Shown piece after piece: positions 34,239 to 43,911 of a DNA stretch of 64,000 bases. This stretch comes from Enoplolaimus lenunculus (Eukaryota; Nematoda; Enoplea; Enoplida; Thoracostomopsidae). Every line of letters starts with the position of its first letter. Positions within the stretch are counted from its first letter, which is position 1. The notes under the pieces are model-generated. The model searched no databases, was not told where the DNA came from, and was given only the letters and a program-made list of their open reading frames with translations. The stretch covers positions 1 through 64,000 of the forward strand of contig JASANG010003576.1 of NCBI GenBank assembly GCA_030248215.1, written 5' to 3'. The position numbers and the translations under genes were made by a program.

Positions 34239-36752
34239 TCATCCCATTATGTCTTCTATACAACTACCATCCGGTTCATCATAATATACTGTGTGATTTG
34301 CAAAGCAATGTTGCTTTCTATTCACTCGACAAGTTTGCGGCTCCTGTTTACAAGAGTTATGTTCAGATTTAGATCGTTTAATTGGTGATATATGTAACTG
34401 GGTAGTTTGTTCTCGTGGAGACTCGACGGTGGTAAGTTTAATTTCTGGCGTGTTTAAAATGGTCAAATCAAAATCATCGGCAGCAAACGGATCATGAGCA
34501 GGAGTGTTAAGCGTATCATTACAACCAATTACATTACTTTTCACAGAATTTGTTATTTCTGCCGAACTGGTGGCACGAATCGGACTATGCGTCAGACTAG
34601 TGAGTGGTAAAGATTGCGTCACAGCACCGCACACTTTAAGTTCATTATCAATCGAATCCAAGTCACTGGCGCTTGGATATCTTTTACGTCGACTCGCAAT
34701 ATTTGTGAAGCTCTTAGTACTCCTGCTACTGTTTGGCCGACCGAAAGCGCTCCCTGTCATTTCTGTAAATATAAAATCGTCATTATCTCCTATGTTATGT
34801 TCATTCATAGTAATACATCGCGCATTTGTTGCCACAGAAGGCAAAAGGCTAGTCTCAGCCACAATGTCTACATGATGTTGAGGTAGCATTTGTTTACAGC
34901 CAATATCAGTTGTAAGCTTTAACTCACCGTTTGAGAAATTATTGCTAACGCCGACATCACCGTCGTCATCGTAAATACATGAATTGGCACCATTGTCATC
35001 ACAAGGCATCACTCCGGAACGTGCACACGTCTCAACAATAAGAGAGATTCGGTCCATTTTGCTCAATTTCATATCGTCTTGAAAATCGTACCCGGAACTA
35101 AATGATTCGTCACCTAATGTATCGTGTGGTGAAAAACCAATCGATTTATGATCAGACGGTTTGTCATAAAGCTCAATATTGTTATTTAGGGCAACCATTG
35201 GTACTGTGCTTTGATTTGAAACACAAGTATTTAACGAATGGTTGTCGTTCACTGAAAACGCACTTTTGTCAGTTTTCAACCCACCGCAAGGATACGGCGT
35301 GAACGTTTCATGACTTCTCAATGGATACATTAACGATGATTTTGAGGCGACAGGTTGAATACTATGATGCTGTTGTAAACGAGGGGGACTCGCAAGCAAA
35401 CGTCTTTTGTCGTAGACTCTGTTTGCCGGCTTAGAATTATTGTAAGCGCTAGGAGTTGGAAGTCGTTTGAGCGGAGGCGGTCGCAATTGACTAAATACAC
35501 TTTTCGTACCTGGATCGGGACAAAAATCAAGTAGTAAATGGGAGTTTTTGCGATCGTCAGATCCAGCTAGCAGTTCACTTTGGAGCCCAGCGGACATGAA
35601 ACAGGCTTTTGACATTTCTGGAACATTTACAGCTGAGGTCGAGTTGGAAGCGCTATTAAACTTTGAATCGCATATGTTTACCGAGCTTGGATTTGTAAAT
35701 TCAAGATCTGCAGCATAATCGTTTCTAAGTGATAAAATTTTATCTTCGTCTGTAGAAATGTAATCAAATACGATCTTTTCGTTTGATGCATGAGTACCGA
35801 CGCATTGCGCCCCACTAGTCGTTGCACGTACAAATAAATCGTCAGTTTTGGAAGTCAAGCTGTTACAGCACTCAGTTACGTTACGAAGTTTCGAATTTAT
35901 GGTAGGTTTCAAACTGCTATCACTTTGGTGTTTAGCAAACTGCGAATTTAATAAGTGTGTCGAAACTACATTGTTCACTTTTGAACCCAACTTCATTGCC
36001 TTTTGCTGTGAGTAATCTAAACTGTTCGTTTCTAAATTGCTCTTTATCAGAGCTGACGACAGTTCTTGTTTTACCTCTGATGCTACACCAGCTTCGGTTT
36101 TTAAAAATTGTAATTGCGGCATGGGCAACAATAAATCAGACCTGAGCACAGACTGAGAGTTTGAACAGTTGAGCACAGTATGCTGTTCGGCGGCCGCGGA
36201 ATCCATGCTGCGTTTTTGGATTTCCTGCGAAGGCTTACCGGAACTGCGCAATTGCAGCGCGTCTGAGTTAGCCTCTCCATGTAGCAGGTCTTCAACTAAC
36301 GAGGCACCATTGAATGTTGTCGCTTTCGCTTGTCGCTTTTCATCAAAAACATTCAAATTGCGTTGCGATTGAGCGTTTAGGTGTTCTTGATCCGTGATTT
36401 CCCCACTGCCACCTCTTAGCTGGCTGTCGTCATCTAGCGTTTCAGCGTTACACTCGCTTAAAATAGCATGCTGCACGTAAGAGTCACAATCATCGTTTGT
36501 AACAATTAATGATTGCGGCATTTCACCACTCGACGTAGATGATAGAACGTTTTGTCTGTCATACACTGTACCGCGTTTGTCAGATGCATCCCCAGTCGAC
36601 CACATATTATACTCGTCATCTAACTCTTGATCATCCCATGGGGTCAAAGTTTTTCCTTGTCGATATCCTGTCGACGATACGCCACAAATACGGCTTCTCG
36701 CAATAGCACGCTTATACCGTTGTCGGCGATTGCAAAACCAGACGCGAACCAC
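34239..36752 (-). CDS. POU gene last exon: end of homeodomain plus long C-terminal tail
   Basis: The acceptor CTGTTTTAG precedes GTGGTTCGCGTC (VVRV of helix 3), so the homeodomain is cut within helix 3 in phase 0. The frame then stays open for 837 codons to TGA at 34239-34241. The tail is disordered-looking and rich in Ser, Asn and Asp, with a proline-rich patch ([20 protein letters not shown]), a basic patch ([14 protein letters not shown]) that could serve nuclear entry, and an acidic-hydrophobic stretch near the end ([19 protein letters not shown]) that resembles a short activation or cofactor-binding motif. The GTG at its first codon is not a start. Confidence 0.88.
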   Translation of the reverse strand: MVRVWFCNRRQRYKRAIARSRICGVSSTGYRQGKTLTPWDDQELDDEYNMWSTGDASDKRGTVYDRQNVLSSTSSGEMPQSLIVTNDDCDSYVQHAILSECNAETLDDDSQLRGGSGEITDQEHLNAQSQRNLNVFDEKRQAKATTFNGASLVEDLLHGEANSDALQLRSSGKPSQEIQKRSMDSAAAEQHTVLNCSNSQSVLRSDLLLPMPQLQFLKTEAGVASEVKQELSSALIKSNLETNSLDYSQQKAMKLGSKVNNVVSTHLLNSQFAKHQSDSSLKPTINSKLRNVTECCNSLTSKTDDLFVRATTSGAQCVGTHASNEKIVFDYISTDEDKILSLRNDYAADLEFTNPSSVNICDSKFNSASNSTSAVNVPEMSKACFMSAGLQSELLAGSDDRKNSHLLLDFCPDPGTKSVFSQLRPPPLKRLPTPSAYNNSKPANRVYDKRRLLASPPRLQQHHSIQPVASKSSLMYPLRSHETFTPYPCGGLKTDKSAFSVNDNHSLNTCVSNQSTVPMVALNNNIELYDKPSDHKSIGFSPHDTLGDESFSSGYDFQDDMKLSKMDRISLIVETCARSGVMPCDDNGANSCIYDDDGDVGVSNNFSNGELKLTTDIGCKQMLPQHHVDIVAETSLLPSVATNARCITMNEHNIGDNDDFIFTEMTGSAFGRPNSSRSTKSFTNIASRRKRYPSASDLDSIDNELKVCGAVTQSLPLTSLTHSPIRATSSAEITNSVKSNVIGCNDTLNTPAHDPFAADDFDLTILNTPEIKLTTVESPREQTTQLHISPIKRSKSEHNSCKQEPQTCRVNRKQHCFANHTVYYDEPDGSCIEDIMG

Positions 36753-39700
36753 CTAAAACAGCCTGAAGTAAAACTAAAAAGAAACTAAACGCTAAGACTT
36801 CGCAACGGTGATTTCACGCCTACAAAATTTGATGTAAAAATAAAATTACAATTTCTGGTCAATTTGTATTTAAGCAAGTGCTGCAAACCAATTCTTGGTT
36901 ATTTCAGCTTATGAATCTCGTGATACTACACAATCAATTTAAGCGCTGGCATAAAATATTTCGTTATTGGAAAGCAGGTTTCTCGGACAAAACTGTTGTG
37001 AACAACGTAATGAGCGCAAGATTAGACAACCTCGAATGAAATTAAAATTTAAAACCAAGCAACTAGAAGTAAAATTACATAGAAATTCTAACAATTCATA
37101 GATACAATGCGCGAAAATGGTACAGTGTATGCTATTAACACAAACAGTTGTTCAAGCATTCGAAACATTTTCTTAATGTATAAACAAAAGAATTAAGAAA
37201 ATCAAGAAAAAAATTGCGCACATTATATACACAAGGAAAAGCGCATCAAATACCTCTTTTTCAAGTCCTAAACTGTCAGCAATTTGTTCAATTTCGTCGC
37301 TCAGTGGTTTCTTATTTTGTTCGAAATATTGTTCCAAAAGTTCTTTTGATGTGTTGTCTATTGAAGTTCTTTTTTTGCGTCGTTTGTAGTTGTTCAGTGT
37401 TGGTTCCAGCGGAGGCTCCTTGCGATTGTTTCCAATCTAGTGTTAAAAGTATTTTAACAAGAGCTCCAGGAACAGGAAGCAAATTAATTTCGTCACTCTA
37501 AACAAAGTATCTGAAAGTTGTCACACATCAATAACTCTTTGAAATCTTTTGACCCGAAACGTTTACATAATAATGAATTACAATTTTTTGACAGAACAAA
37601 ACTATGATGTCTTAGTTTAAAATTAAATTTATTGTTTTAAGTATATGCGGTGCCAACATAAAATTCAAAAGCAGAACAATATTCAGCATACGCTTTCATA
37701 TTTCAAAATGCCCAAAACTGTGTTATATAAAATTTTTGCGTATTCGTGTGTGGTTAACATTAAAACGATGCTAGAAATGCAAACAAAGTTCCCGCTTTAA
37801 AGTTTCAAGTAATATGGCTTGTTTCGGTTTGTCTTAATATCATACAACACATCAGAAGTACCTTATTTAGCGTAGGCTGTTTAATCTCCATTTGACTAAG
37901 CCACTCTTCCAGTATCGGTTTCAGTTTGCACATGTTTTTGTAACTGAGGTTTAGGGCTTCAAATCGTGAAATCGTAGTCTGGCTAAACTCAAGACCTGAC
38001 GTCATTTTCGCAATTGTGCTGCCAACATCGCCTTGAGTGTAACCTGCAAAATTTCTGTTAAGTGATTTTGGTTGTCAATTTATTACGTCGACAAGTAATA
38101 TAGGGCGAGCAAATTCGAGAAATAGGATTCACTCTCTCACATACAATACAAACGTACACATACATGCACACACGCAACCACTACATAGTTACACAACACA
38201 CATACTGAATGGTTTATTTCTTGACGACTTCCAAACATGCATAAGGCGAACAACCCCTGTTCCGCTCATAGATTATGACGTGGCCACTGGCCATTCCACA
38301 CTACACATTAAATCATCATCTAGCCGGACCTCATTGAATGTTAAGCATGACACAGTTAGTATTGCAAATTTTTGCATTAGAAATTTTGGAATCAAACTAC
38401 ACAGTCCTTCTTCAAAACAAACAAAACAAACCATCACACCCTCTCCTACATATGCGAATTCAGCCACAAGTCAGTCCCCTTCTTGCTTAAACCACAAACC
38501 CCCAAAAAATCCTTTCAGCGATAATGTTCATAATTGAGCGAAGCGAAACTCCGAGCGAAGCTCAGAGTTTCGCGAAGCGTTTATGTTTTGTACTTGGGGG
38601 TCGAAAGGTGGATGTCCGTCCGTCCGTTCGTCCGTCTGTCCGTCCGAAAAGAATCTCAGGAACGGCTGAACTAATTTTGATAAACTTTTTTTGTTTGAAA
38701 GCCAATTATCCTGGGGTGTTAACCTCGCATTGGGGTTTTAAAATTGCAAGCCGTTTAGTAGCTACAGGCTAATTTGCATAATTAAATAAGCCTAAATTAG
38801 GACTTTCCATAATATTTCACTAATTATTACAGTTAGAAGCAATCTAATTTTAGCATTAAAGGATTTTTGGGTGCGAGAAATCTACGTAGACTGTTTACAA
38901 ATCTGCAAACCCGATGATTGAGCAGTTAGCTAATAGATAATTTGCATATTAGTATAGGTTATATGTCTAAATTAGGACTTTTTACAATATTTCACTAATT
39001 ATTAAGGTTAAAAGCAATATAATTTCAGCACTAAAGGGTTTTTAGGTGCATAGAATGTAAATCAATAGTTTACAAACATCCAAAACCGATAATTGAATAG
39101 TTAGCTAATACCTAATTTGCATATTAGCTTAATTAACAAGGCAAAACTATGACTTTTTAAATTATTTCAATAATTTTTAGGGTCACTGAAGGTTTTTGGG
39201 TGCGAGGAATCTGAATAAATTGTTTACAAACCTCCAACCCCAATAATTGAATAGTTAGCTAATAATAAATTTGCATATTAGCTTAATTGACAAGACAAAA
39301 TTAGGCCTTTTTAAATTATTCCAAAAATTATAGGGTGGCTGAAGGGTTTTTGGGTGCGAGGAATCTGAGGAAATTGCTTACAAACCGCCAAAACCGATAA
39401 ATGAATAGTTAGCTAATAACTAATTTGCATATTACCTTAATTGCTTACGTGTGTTCGAGCTTCACTCAATAAATGTAGTCCCACTACGACTGGTAGATAA
39501 ATGTGTGTAAAGTGCGTTTACATGTTGTATACGTACAATCAGACATGCTTAAATAGAATTTTTCTTGGTGAAAATTAACCCTCACACACAAGTTTCCACC
39601 CCCCGGTTGATGCACCTCACGTCGTCAGAAACCAGCGAGCGTAACATACCCATTCGAAGCCTTTTATCTTTAAAATTTTTCGCAAACGTTTCAAGTTCAA

Positions 39701-40458
39701 CTAGATCGAGAGTTTCAAACGGTTCTAAATCTGTTGGTTCGGTCTCTCTATCGTAGTTATCGTAGTTATCCTTAAATCAAAGAAACTCTTAAAGATTATA
39801 TAACTATAAATAATAATCACAATAAATTGATTAGGCGGGTAGTAACTACCCGTACAATAATCGATACTCAGCTCTGTTTTACGCACCTTTTTTGTGGTGT
39901 ATTCATGGCGGGAGTTTCAAACGACTTTAAATCAGTTGGTTCGGCCAGCGCGAAAACTGCGGATTGTCTGTGTAATATCAGTACCAAAAGTTGCGAACTC
40001 GAACTTTTAATTCGGTCGTCTATTCGTTCATGCCTTTTATTTTTACGATGCATTTCATAAAAAACTTATTAGAAGCTATAGCTATGCCGGAACTACGCAT
40101 TACACTGGCTTTCAAAAGGCTTTTAAAAGTTTTGAATTGTTAAAGGTTTGATTTCTTAGCACATTTTTGGGATGGAGAGAAGCTATCATAATTATTTAAG
40201 CGTTTTTTCGCCAAAGGGATATCAGCGAACATAACTTTTGCGACAGCTATACCGGGTCAGTGTTTTTTCCTGCATGCCGAAGGAGGTGCATTAGTTATAT
40301 ACGACAGGTACGTACATGATGACATTCCGTGCGGTCCACTTCTAAAGGTGAAGTTGCATCATCTTGGTCGGTGCTATCATCGTAACTGGTTTCCATTTGA
40401 ATTACTATTTCTTTCGACTCTATGTATCCCTGGATCTCATTGGGCTTAAACAAAATGC
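34239..40458 (-). CDS. POU-domain homeobox transcription factor, at least five exons
   Basis: Joining the predicted exons (40458-40316, 39770-39650, 38043-37862, 37436-37254, 36752-34239) keeps one frame and gives 1046 visible residues; the 5' end is missing. A POU-specific domain (about residues 71-136) has [32 protein letters not shown] and [13 protein letters not shown] linker of about 30 residues follows, then a POU homeodomain (about 166-225) with RRKKRTSI and, in helix 3, [11 protein letters not shown] including the conserved Trp, Asn and Arg that contact DNA. The POU-specific part resembles class II (Oct-1/2), while helix 3 reads like class III, so the class is uncertain. POU proteins act in the nucleus and bind octamer-like sites. 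Unusual is the Ser/Asn/Thr-rich tail of about 820 residues coded by one exon. Intron 39649-38044 holds a Helentron-like insertion. Confidence 0.88.
37254..37436 (-). CDS. POU gene exon: linker and most of homeodomain
   Basis: Acceptor TTTTAACACTAG|ATTGG, donor AAAGAG|GTATTT, 61 codons, phase 0 at both ends. Codes the linker [14 protein letters not shown] and the homeodomain from [11 protein letters not shown] to DSLGLEKE. Confidence 0.88.
37862..38043 (-). CDS. POU gene exon: most of the POU-specific domain
   Basis: Acceptor AAATTTTGCAG|GTTAC (phase 1), donor AATAAG|GTACTT (phase 0). Codes [44 protein letters not shown] and a short linker start. The octamer-recognising Gln-Thr-Thr-x-x-Arg of helix 3 is present. 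Confidence 0.9.
38534..39493 (+). mobile_element. Helentron/Helitron-like non-autonomous element, copy 2
   Basis: 960 bp, inside the intron that splits the POU-specific domain. It starts A|TTGAGCGAAGCGAAACTCC and ends with the hairpin GTAGTCCCACTAC and GACTGG|T. It has a GTCC microsatellite at about 38615-38645 and central tandem units with TTAGCTAATAACTAATTTGC. It lies antisense to the POU transcript and keeps both host splice sites intact. Confidence 0.75.
39650..39770 (-). CDS. POU gene exon: start of the POU-specific domain
   Basis: Acceptor TTTGATTTAAG|GATAAC, donor CGAATGG|GTATGT (phase 1). Codes an acidic lead ([20 protein letters not shown]) and the first POU-specific helix [18 protein letters not shown], which continues directly into GYTQGDVG of the next exon. 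Confidence 0.85.
39868..40053 (-). pseudogene. Diverged duplicate of the adjacent POU exon
   Basis: The frame [16 protein letters not shown] repeats [16 protein letters not shown] of the exon at 39650-39770, and the DNA match spans the GAGTTTCAAACG and GTTGGTTCGG words on the plus strand. It lacks the helix that follows in the real exon. Its only likely donor (AAAAAG|GTGCGT) leaves phase 2, which does not join the next exon, while skipping it keeps the frame. It is therefore best read as a partial exon duplication, though alternative use cannot be excluded. Confidence 0.45.
40316..40458 (-). CDS. POU gene upstream exon (acidic region)
   Basis: Acceptor TTATTTTCTTAG|GCATTT (phase 1), donor CATCAT|GTACGT (phase 0). 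Codes [20 protein letters not shown] then an acidic run ([19 protein letters not shown]). No known domain, but the phase fits the POU exons and its splice sites are strong. Confidence 0.6.
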
Positions 40459-41005
40459 CTAAGAAAATAAACACATATATAATATAAACTACTGGATAAA
40501 TAACTTTCAAGATTTAAAGCATGTATGCTGTACCTATACATATTATATAACTGTTACACTACGCACACAGCCGTATTGGAGCTTCAGTCAACTTTCGGCA
40601 TCTGGTGCACACTAACTGCATAATAGATATCAAAGGTCGCTAACATTAAACTTTTGATTTAGTATTCGACTGACATACGTATGCTTCCAGGAGTTTATTG
40701 TATCCTGTGGAACCTGCAGTGCGACATGAGCAATGAAACTTGCAACGAGCTCTATAAATGTAACGGTCACAAAAAGCGCACAGTAAGCTTACTAACAATT
40801 ATAGTAGATCACTTACTTTGTGCTTATTAAAACCGGAACCTCTCGTAGCCATTATGTTAACTAGGGGGCACCATATAATAGGTACTAACTCAGATTTGTG
40901 TCGTCTAAATATTTAGATTTTCCAGAGTTATTAAACATTGTGCAGTGCGGTACACAAAGCAAAGCATACATATTTTACTTTTTCTGAAACTCTGTTCATA
41001 ACTTA
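40459..41005. other. No exon recognised (5' region of the POU gene)
   Basis: The first exon or exons and promoter of the POU gene should lie between here and about 43600, but I cannot identify them. Confidence 0.4.
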
Positions 41006-42181
41006 TTGAGCGAACCGAAACACAGAACGAATCTCATCTCAAAGTTTCGTGAAGAGTTTCATGTTCTTTACTCGAGATTGCAAAGGTGGATTCCCGTCTG
41101 TCCGTCCGAAATGTTTCTCAGAAAGTAGTTATCCTGGGGTGTTAACCTCGCATTGGGGTTTTACAATTTTAAGCCGTTTATTTACTACACACTATTTGCA
41201 TAATTAGTTAAGCCTAAATTAGTTTTTACAATATTTCACTAATTATTAGGGTTACAAGCAATGTAATTTCAACACGAAAGGGTTTTTGGGCGCGAGGAAT
41301 CTGGATATTGTTCACAAGCCTCCAAAACAGATAACTGAGCAGTCAGCTAATAGCTGGTTTAGTATGCATATTACCATCAGGGTGCAACCGGAATTCCGGT
41401 TCCGGCATTTTTTCACCTTCCGGTTCCGGTTCCGGTAAATTTTTACCGGATTTAAAAATTCCGGTATTATAATTTGGCCGTTTTCTTAACTTTGCTAATT
41501 TTTAAGAATCTCTTTTGAAAGCCACTTGTATTCCGAATATAAGCCATTGATGGTGGATTTCACTTCAGTCGATGATGAAAATCTAAAATACAACAAATAA
41601 AATAAATATCTATGTTCGACTAAGGTTATTTCACAAATAATAGAGCAAAAAATAAGATTAAAATGAAATTTTTGGTGAAATGCATTTTTCACTTTCCGGT
41701 TCCGGTTCCGGTAAAATTTTCAAATTCCGGTTCCGGTAAATTGTAATTCCGGTTGCACCCTGATTACCATAATTGATAAGCTTAAATTAGGACCATTTAC
41801 AATATTTCACTAATTATTAGGGTTACAAGGAATCTAATTTCAGCACTAAACGTTTTTTGTGTGCGACGAATCAGACTAGATTTTTTACAAACCTCCAAAA
41901 CCGATAACTGAATAGTTAGCTAATTAGCTACATTAGTTTGCATATTACCATAATTGATAAGCTTATATTAGGACTTTTTATAATATTTCACTAATTATTA
42001 GGGTTAGAAGGAATCTAACTTCAGCACTAAAGGGTTTTCGGGTGCGAGGAATCTGACTAGATTGTTTACAAACCTCCAAAACCGATAAACGAACAGTTAG
42101 CCAAGAACAAATTTGCATATCCGCTTAATTCCTAAAGTGTGTTCAAGCTTCGCTCAATACATATAGCCCCAGTTCGACTGG
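41006..42181 (+). mobile_element. Helentron/Helitron-like element, copy 3, with nested hAT MITE
   Basis: Starts A|TTGAGCGAACCGAAAC and ends AGTTCGACTGG|T; the terminal hairpin and the GTCC microsatellite are worn. Central units with AACAGTTAGCCAAGAAC and TTTGCATATTACCATAATTG persist. A 385-bp hAT MITE (41378-41762) is inserted in one central unit. This is the most diverged of the three copies. Confidence 0.7.
41378..41762 (-). mobile_element. hAT-like MITE, 385 bp, copy H1
   Basis: A perfect 8-bp target duplication ATTACCAT (41370-41377, 41763-41770) and ends CAGGGTGCAACCGGAATTCC / CCGGTTGCACCCTG identify a hAT element. It has the same length as H2 at 57767-58151 and nearly the same sequence in opposite orientation. 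Its minus strand holds a 65-codon frame (MKNAFHQKFHFNLIF to KWLSKEILKN) shared with H2. Confidence 0.9.
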
Positions 42182-43310
42182 TAAATACTAAGTAGGGTAT
42201 TTCATTTATCAATAGACTATCTACTATCGACGACCAATACTGCCATGTTATCAGCGTTTCAGTTAGTTAAAGCTATACTTTCAACATGTATTTTCGTGCT
42301 AAACGCAACACTAAAGGAAACCATGTAAAACGATATTCGCACAAAACAAAATATTACGAAATTGTACTTGTACAGTACGAAACTGGCTTTAGTCTTACGG
42401 CAAATTATCTTATGTCTCCGAAAAAAATCAATGTCACGTTAACCTAAAAAATCAACATATTAGCTACGTTTTTAATTCGTCTCGAAACCATTGAATTACA
42501 AGTCATAATCTAAACTAAAATGAAAAAGGCCCAAATAAGCTTGCGCCTTTGAATGTATCACCTTAATTTTGTAAGTATATTTGCACTATGCATTCAATCT
42601 AGTTGTGCACATTCACGATATCTCTTTTAAAGTTACATTATTGGACCAAGCTAAAATTTACTATAAACTTTTGAGTTAAAGTATCTTACAAAAATACCCT
42701 TAATAACCTTAAAAATATAAAGATGTACAAGTGGAGTAACAAATTCGTAATTTTGTACCACCTTTGTATATAGGAACCAGAGCGAGAACTTGCAAAGCTT
42801 ACTACGCAACACATCCAAATTAATTTACATGGCGCATTTAAAGCAACAAAATTTATGTGCAAGAACGCACGAATACCAGCTTATCACCAGTCAAGCAAAA
42901 ATTAGTTTCAACTTTACAAGCAACATTTCCGCAATCATGTTTTTTTGTGCTTACGCGTTTATTAGTTAGCTAGTCTATTGCAGATAATTTTGTGTAGTGC
43001 ATGACCTGAAAATTGAAGTAAATGTGACTGTATAAAATTCCACCTTTTCTCAGCAAAATCACGTGCTCTCGATTTGCTACGGTTACAACCTATTTCGTGG
43101 AAGGCTTTCCTTAGGTATAAATTTCTGAACAGGTGGAATCTAGGAAACAATGCTATTGTTGAATATCGCCCGCGCAATGGAATACCCGAATGAATAGCGT
43201 ACACGTAAGAAGTCATTACGTAACACACATTACGTAGCTGCTACGCAGTACGTAGCGTATTACAATGGTAAAACAACATAATAGCCAACACATGTAACGG
43301 AAGCAGTGCC
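42182..43310. other. Intergenic between the divergent POU and TMEM268-like genes
   Basis: No exon or repeat I can support. Any promoter or first exon of the POU gene is probably here. Confidence 0.4.
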
Positions 43311-43311
43311 G

Positions 43312-43475
43312 CGATAGCTCAATTGGTAAAAGCGTTGGCACGGTTAGTCAAATTCAGTCCCAGTCAATTATTTCAGCTACTTCGCACAAACATATAGTTC
43401 AATTGATAAGAGCGTTGGCACGGTTAGGCAAATTCAACCCCAGTCAATTATTTCAGCTACTTCGCACAAACATAT
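43312..43475 (+). repeat. Tandem pair of tRNA-like fragments
   Basis: GCCGCGATAGCTCAATTGG begins a tRNA-like stretch with an A-box-like TAGCTCAATTGG, but the B-box region (AAATTCAGTCCC) is poor. A second copy starts at about 43395 (TAGTTCAATTGATAAGAGCG) and both are followed by the same TCAATTATTTCAGCTACTTC block. They look like a decayed tRNA-derived SINE or tRNA pseudogene, duplicated once. Confidence 0.45.
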
Positions 43476-43677
43476 GGTTAAATACTTTGCCCACAAGAGC
43501 GCACAACCGTACAGCTATTTCTTTTCTTTTCATCTTGGTAAACAATTGTTTTAGGTCGCTGTGTAATGTAAACATTACAATCGGCACATAAAAACGCGTG
43601 CGTCGCAGATATAATGCCTAAGAACACGATGTACAGTTTTAATTTATTTACGTATTAAGTTACTGCTTTTCGTGATC

Positions 43678-43911
43678 ATGAATATCACATCGCCAGACGT
43701 CCCACAAAGGCCCTTTTCAGTGTCTTCAATTACACAAAGTGCAACGACACGTTCGCCAATTGGCGGTGGCACGAAACAGGATGCGCCGCGTTGGGTGCGA
43801 TTTGATGATTCCGTTAGCACCGAAACAGAAATTAGCGAGCCTTCATTTTCAGACAGCAACAGCGTTGCAAGCAGCAATGTGCCGGGTATATCATTTGATC
43901 CATCTGGATTC
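43678..43911 (+). CDS. TMEM268-like exon 1 (start codon)
   Basis: ATG at 43678 opens MNITSPDVPQRPF; an upstream in-frame GTG at 43672 is not needed. Donor GGATTC|GTAAGT, phase 0. The coded part is Ser/Thr-rich with no membrane segment or signal peptide. Confidence 0.65.

Noticed and set aside
34504-34875. Plus-strand frames opposite the POU last exon
   Set aside because: Shadows of the 837-codon minus-strand exon, with no splice or domain support.
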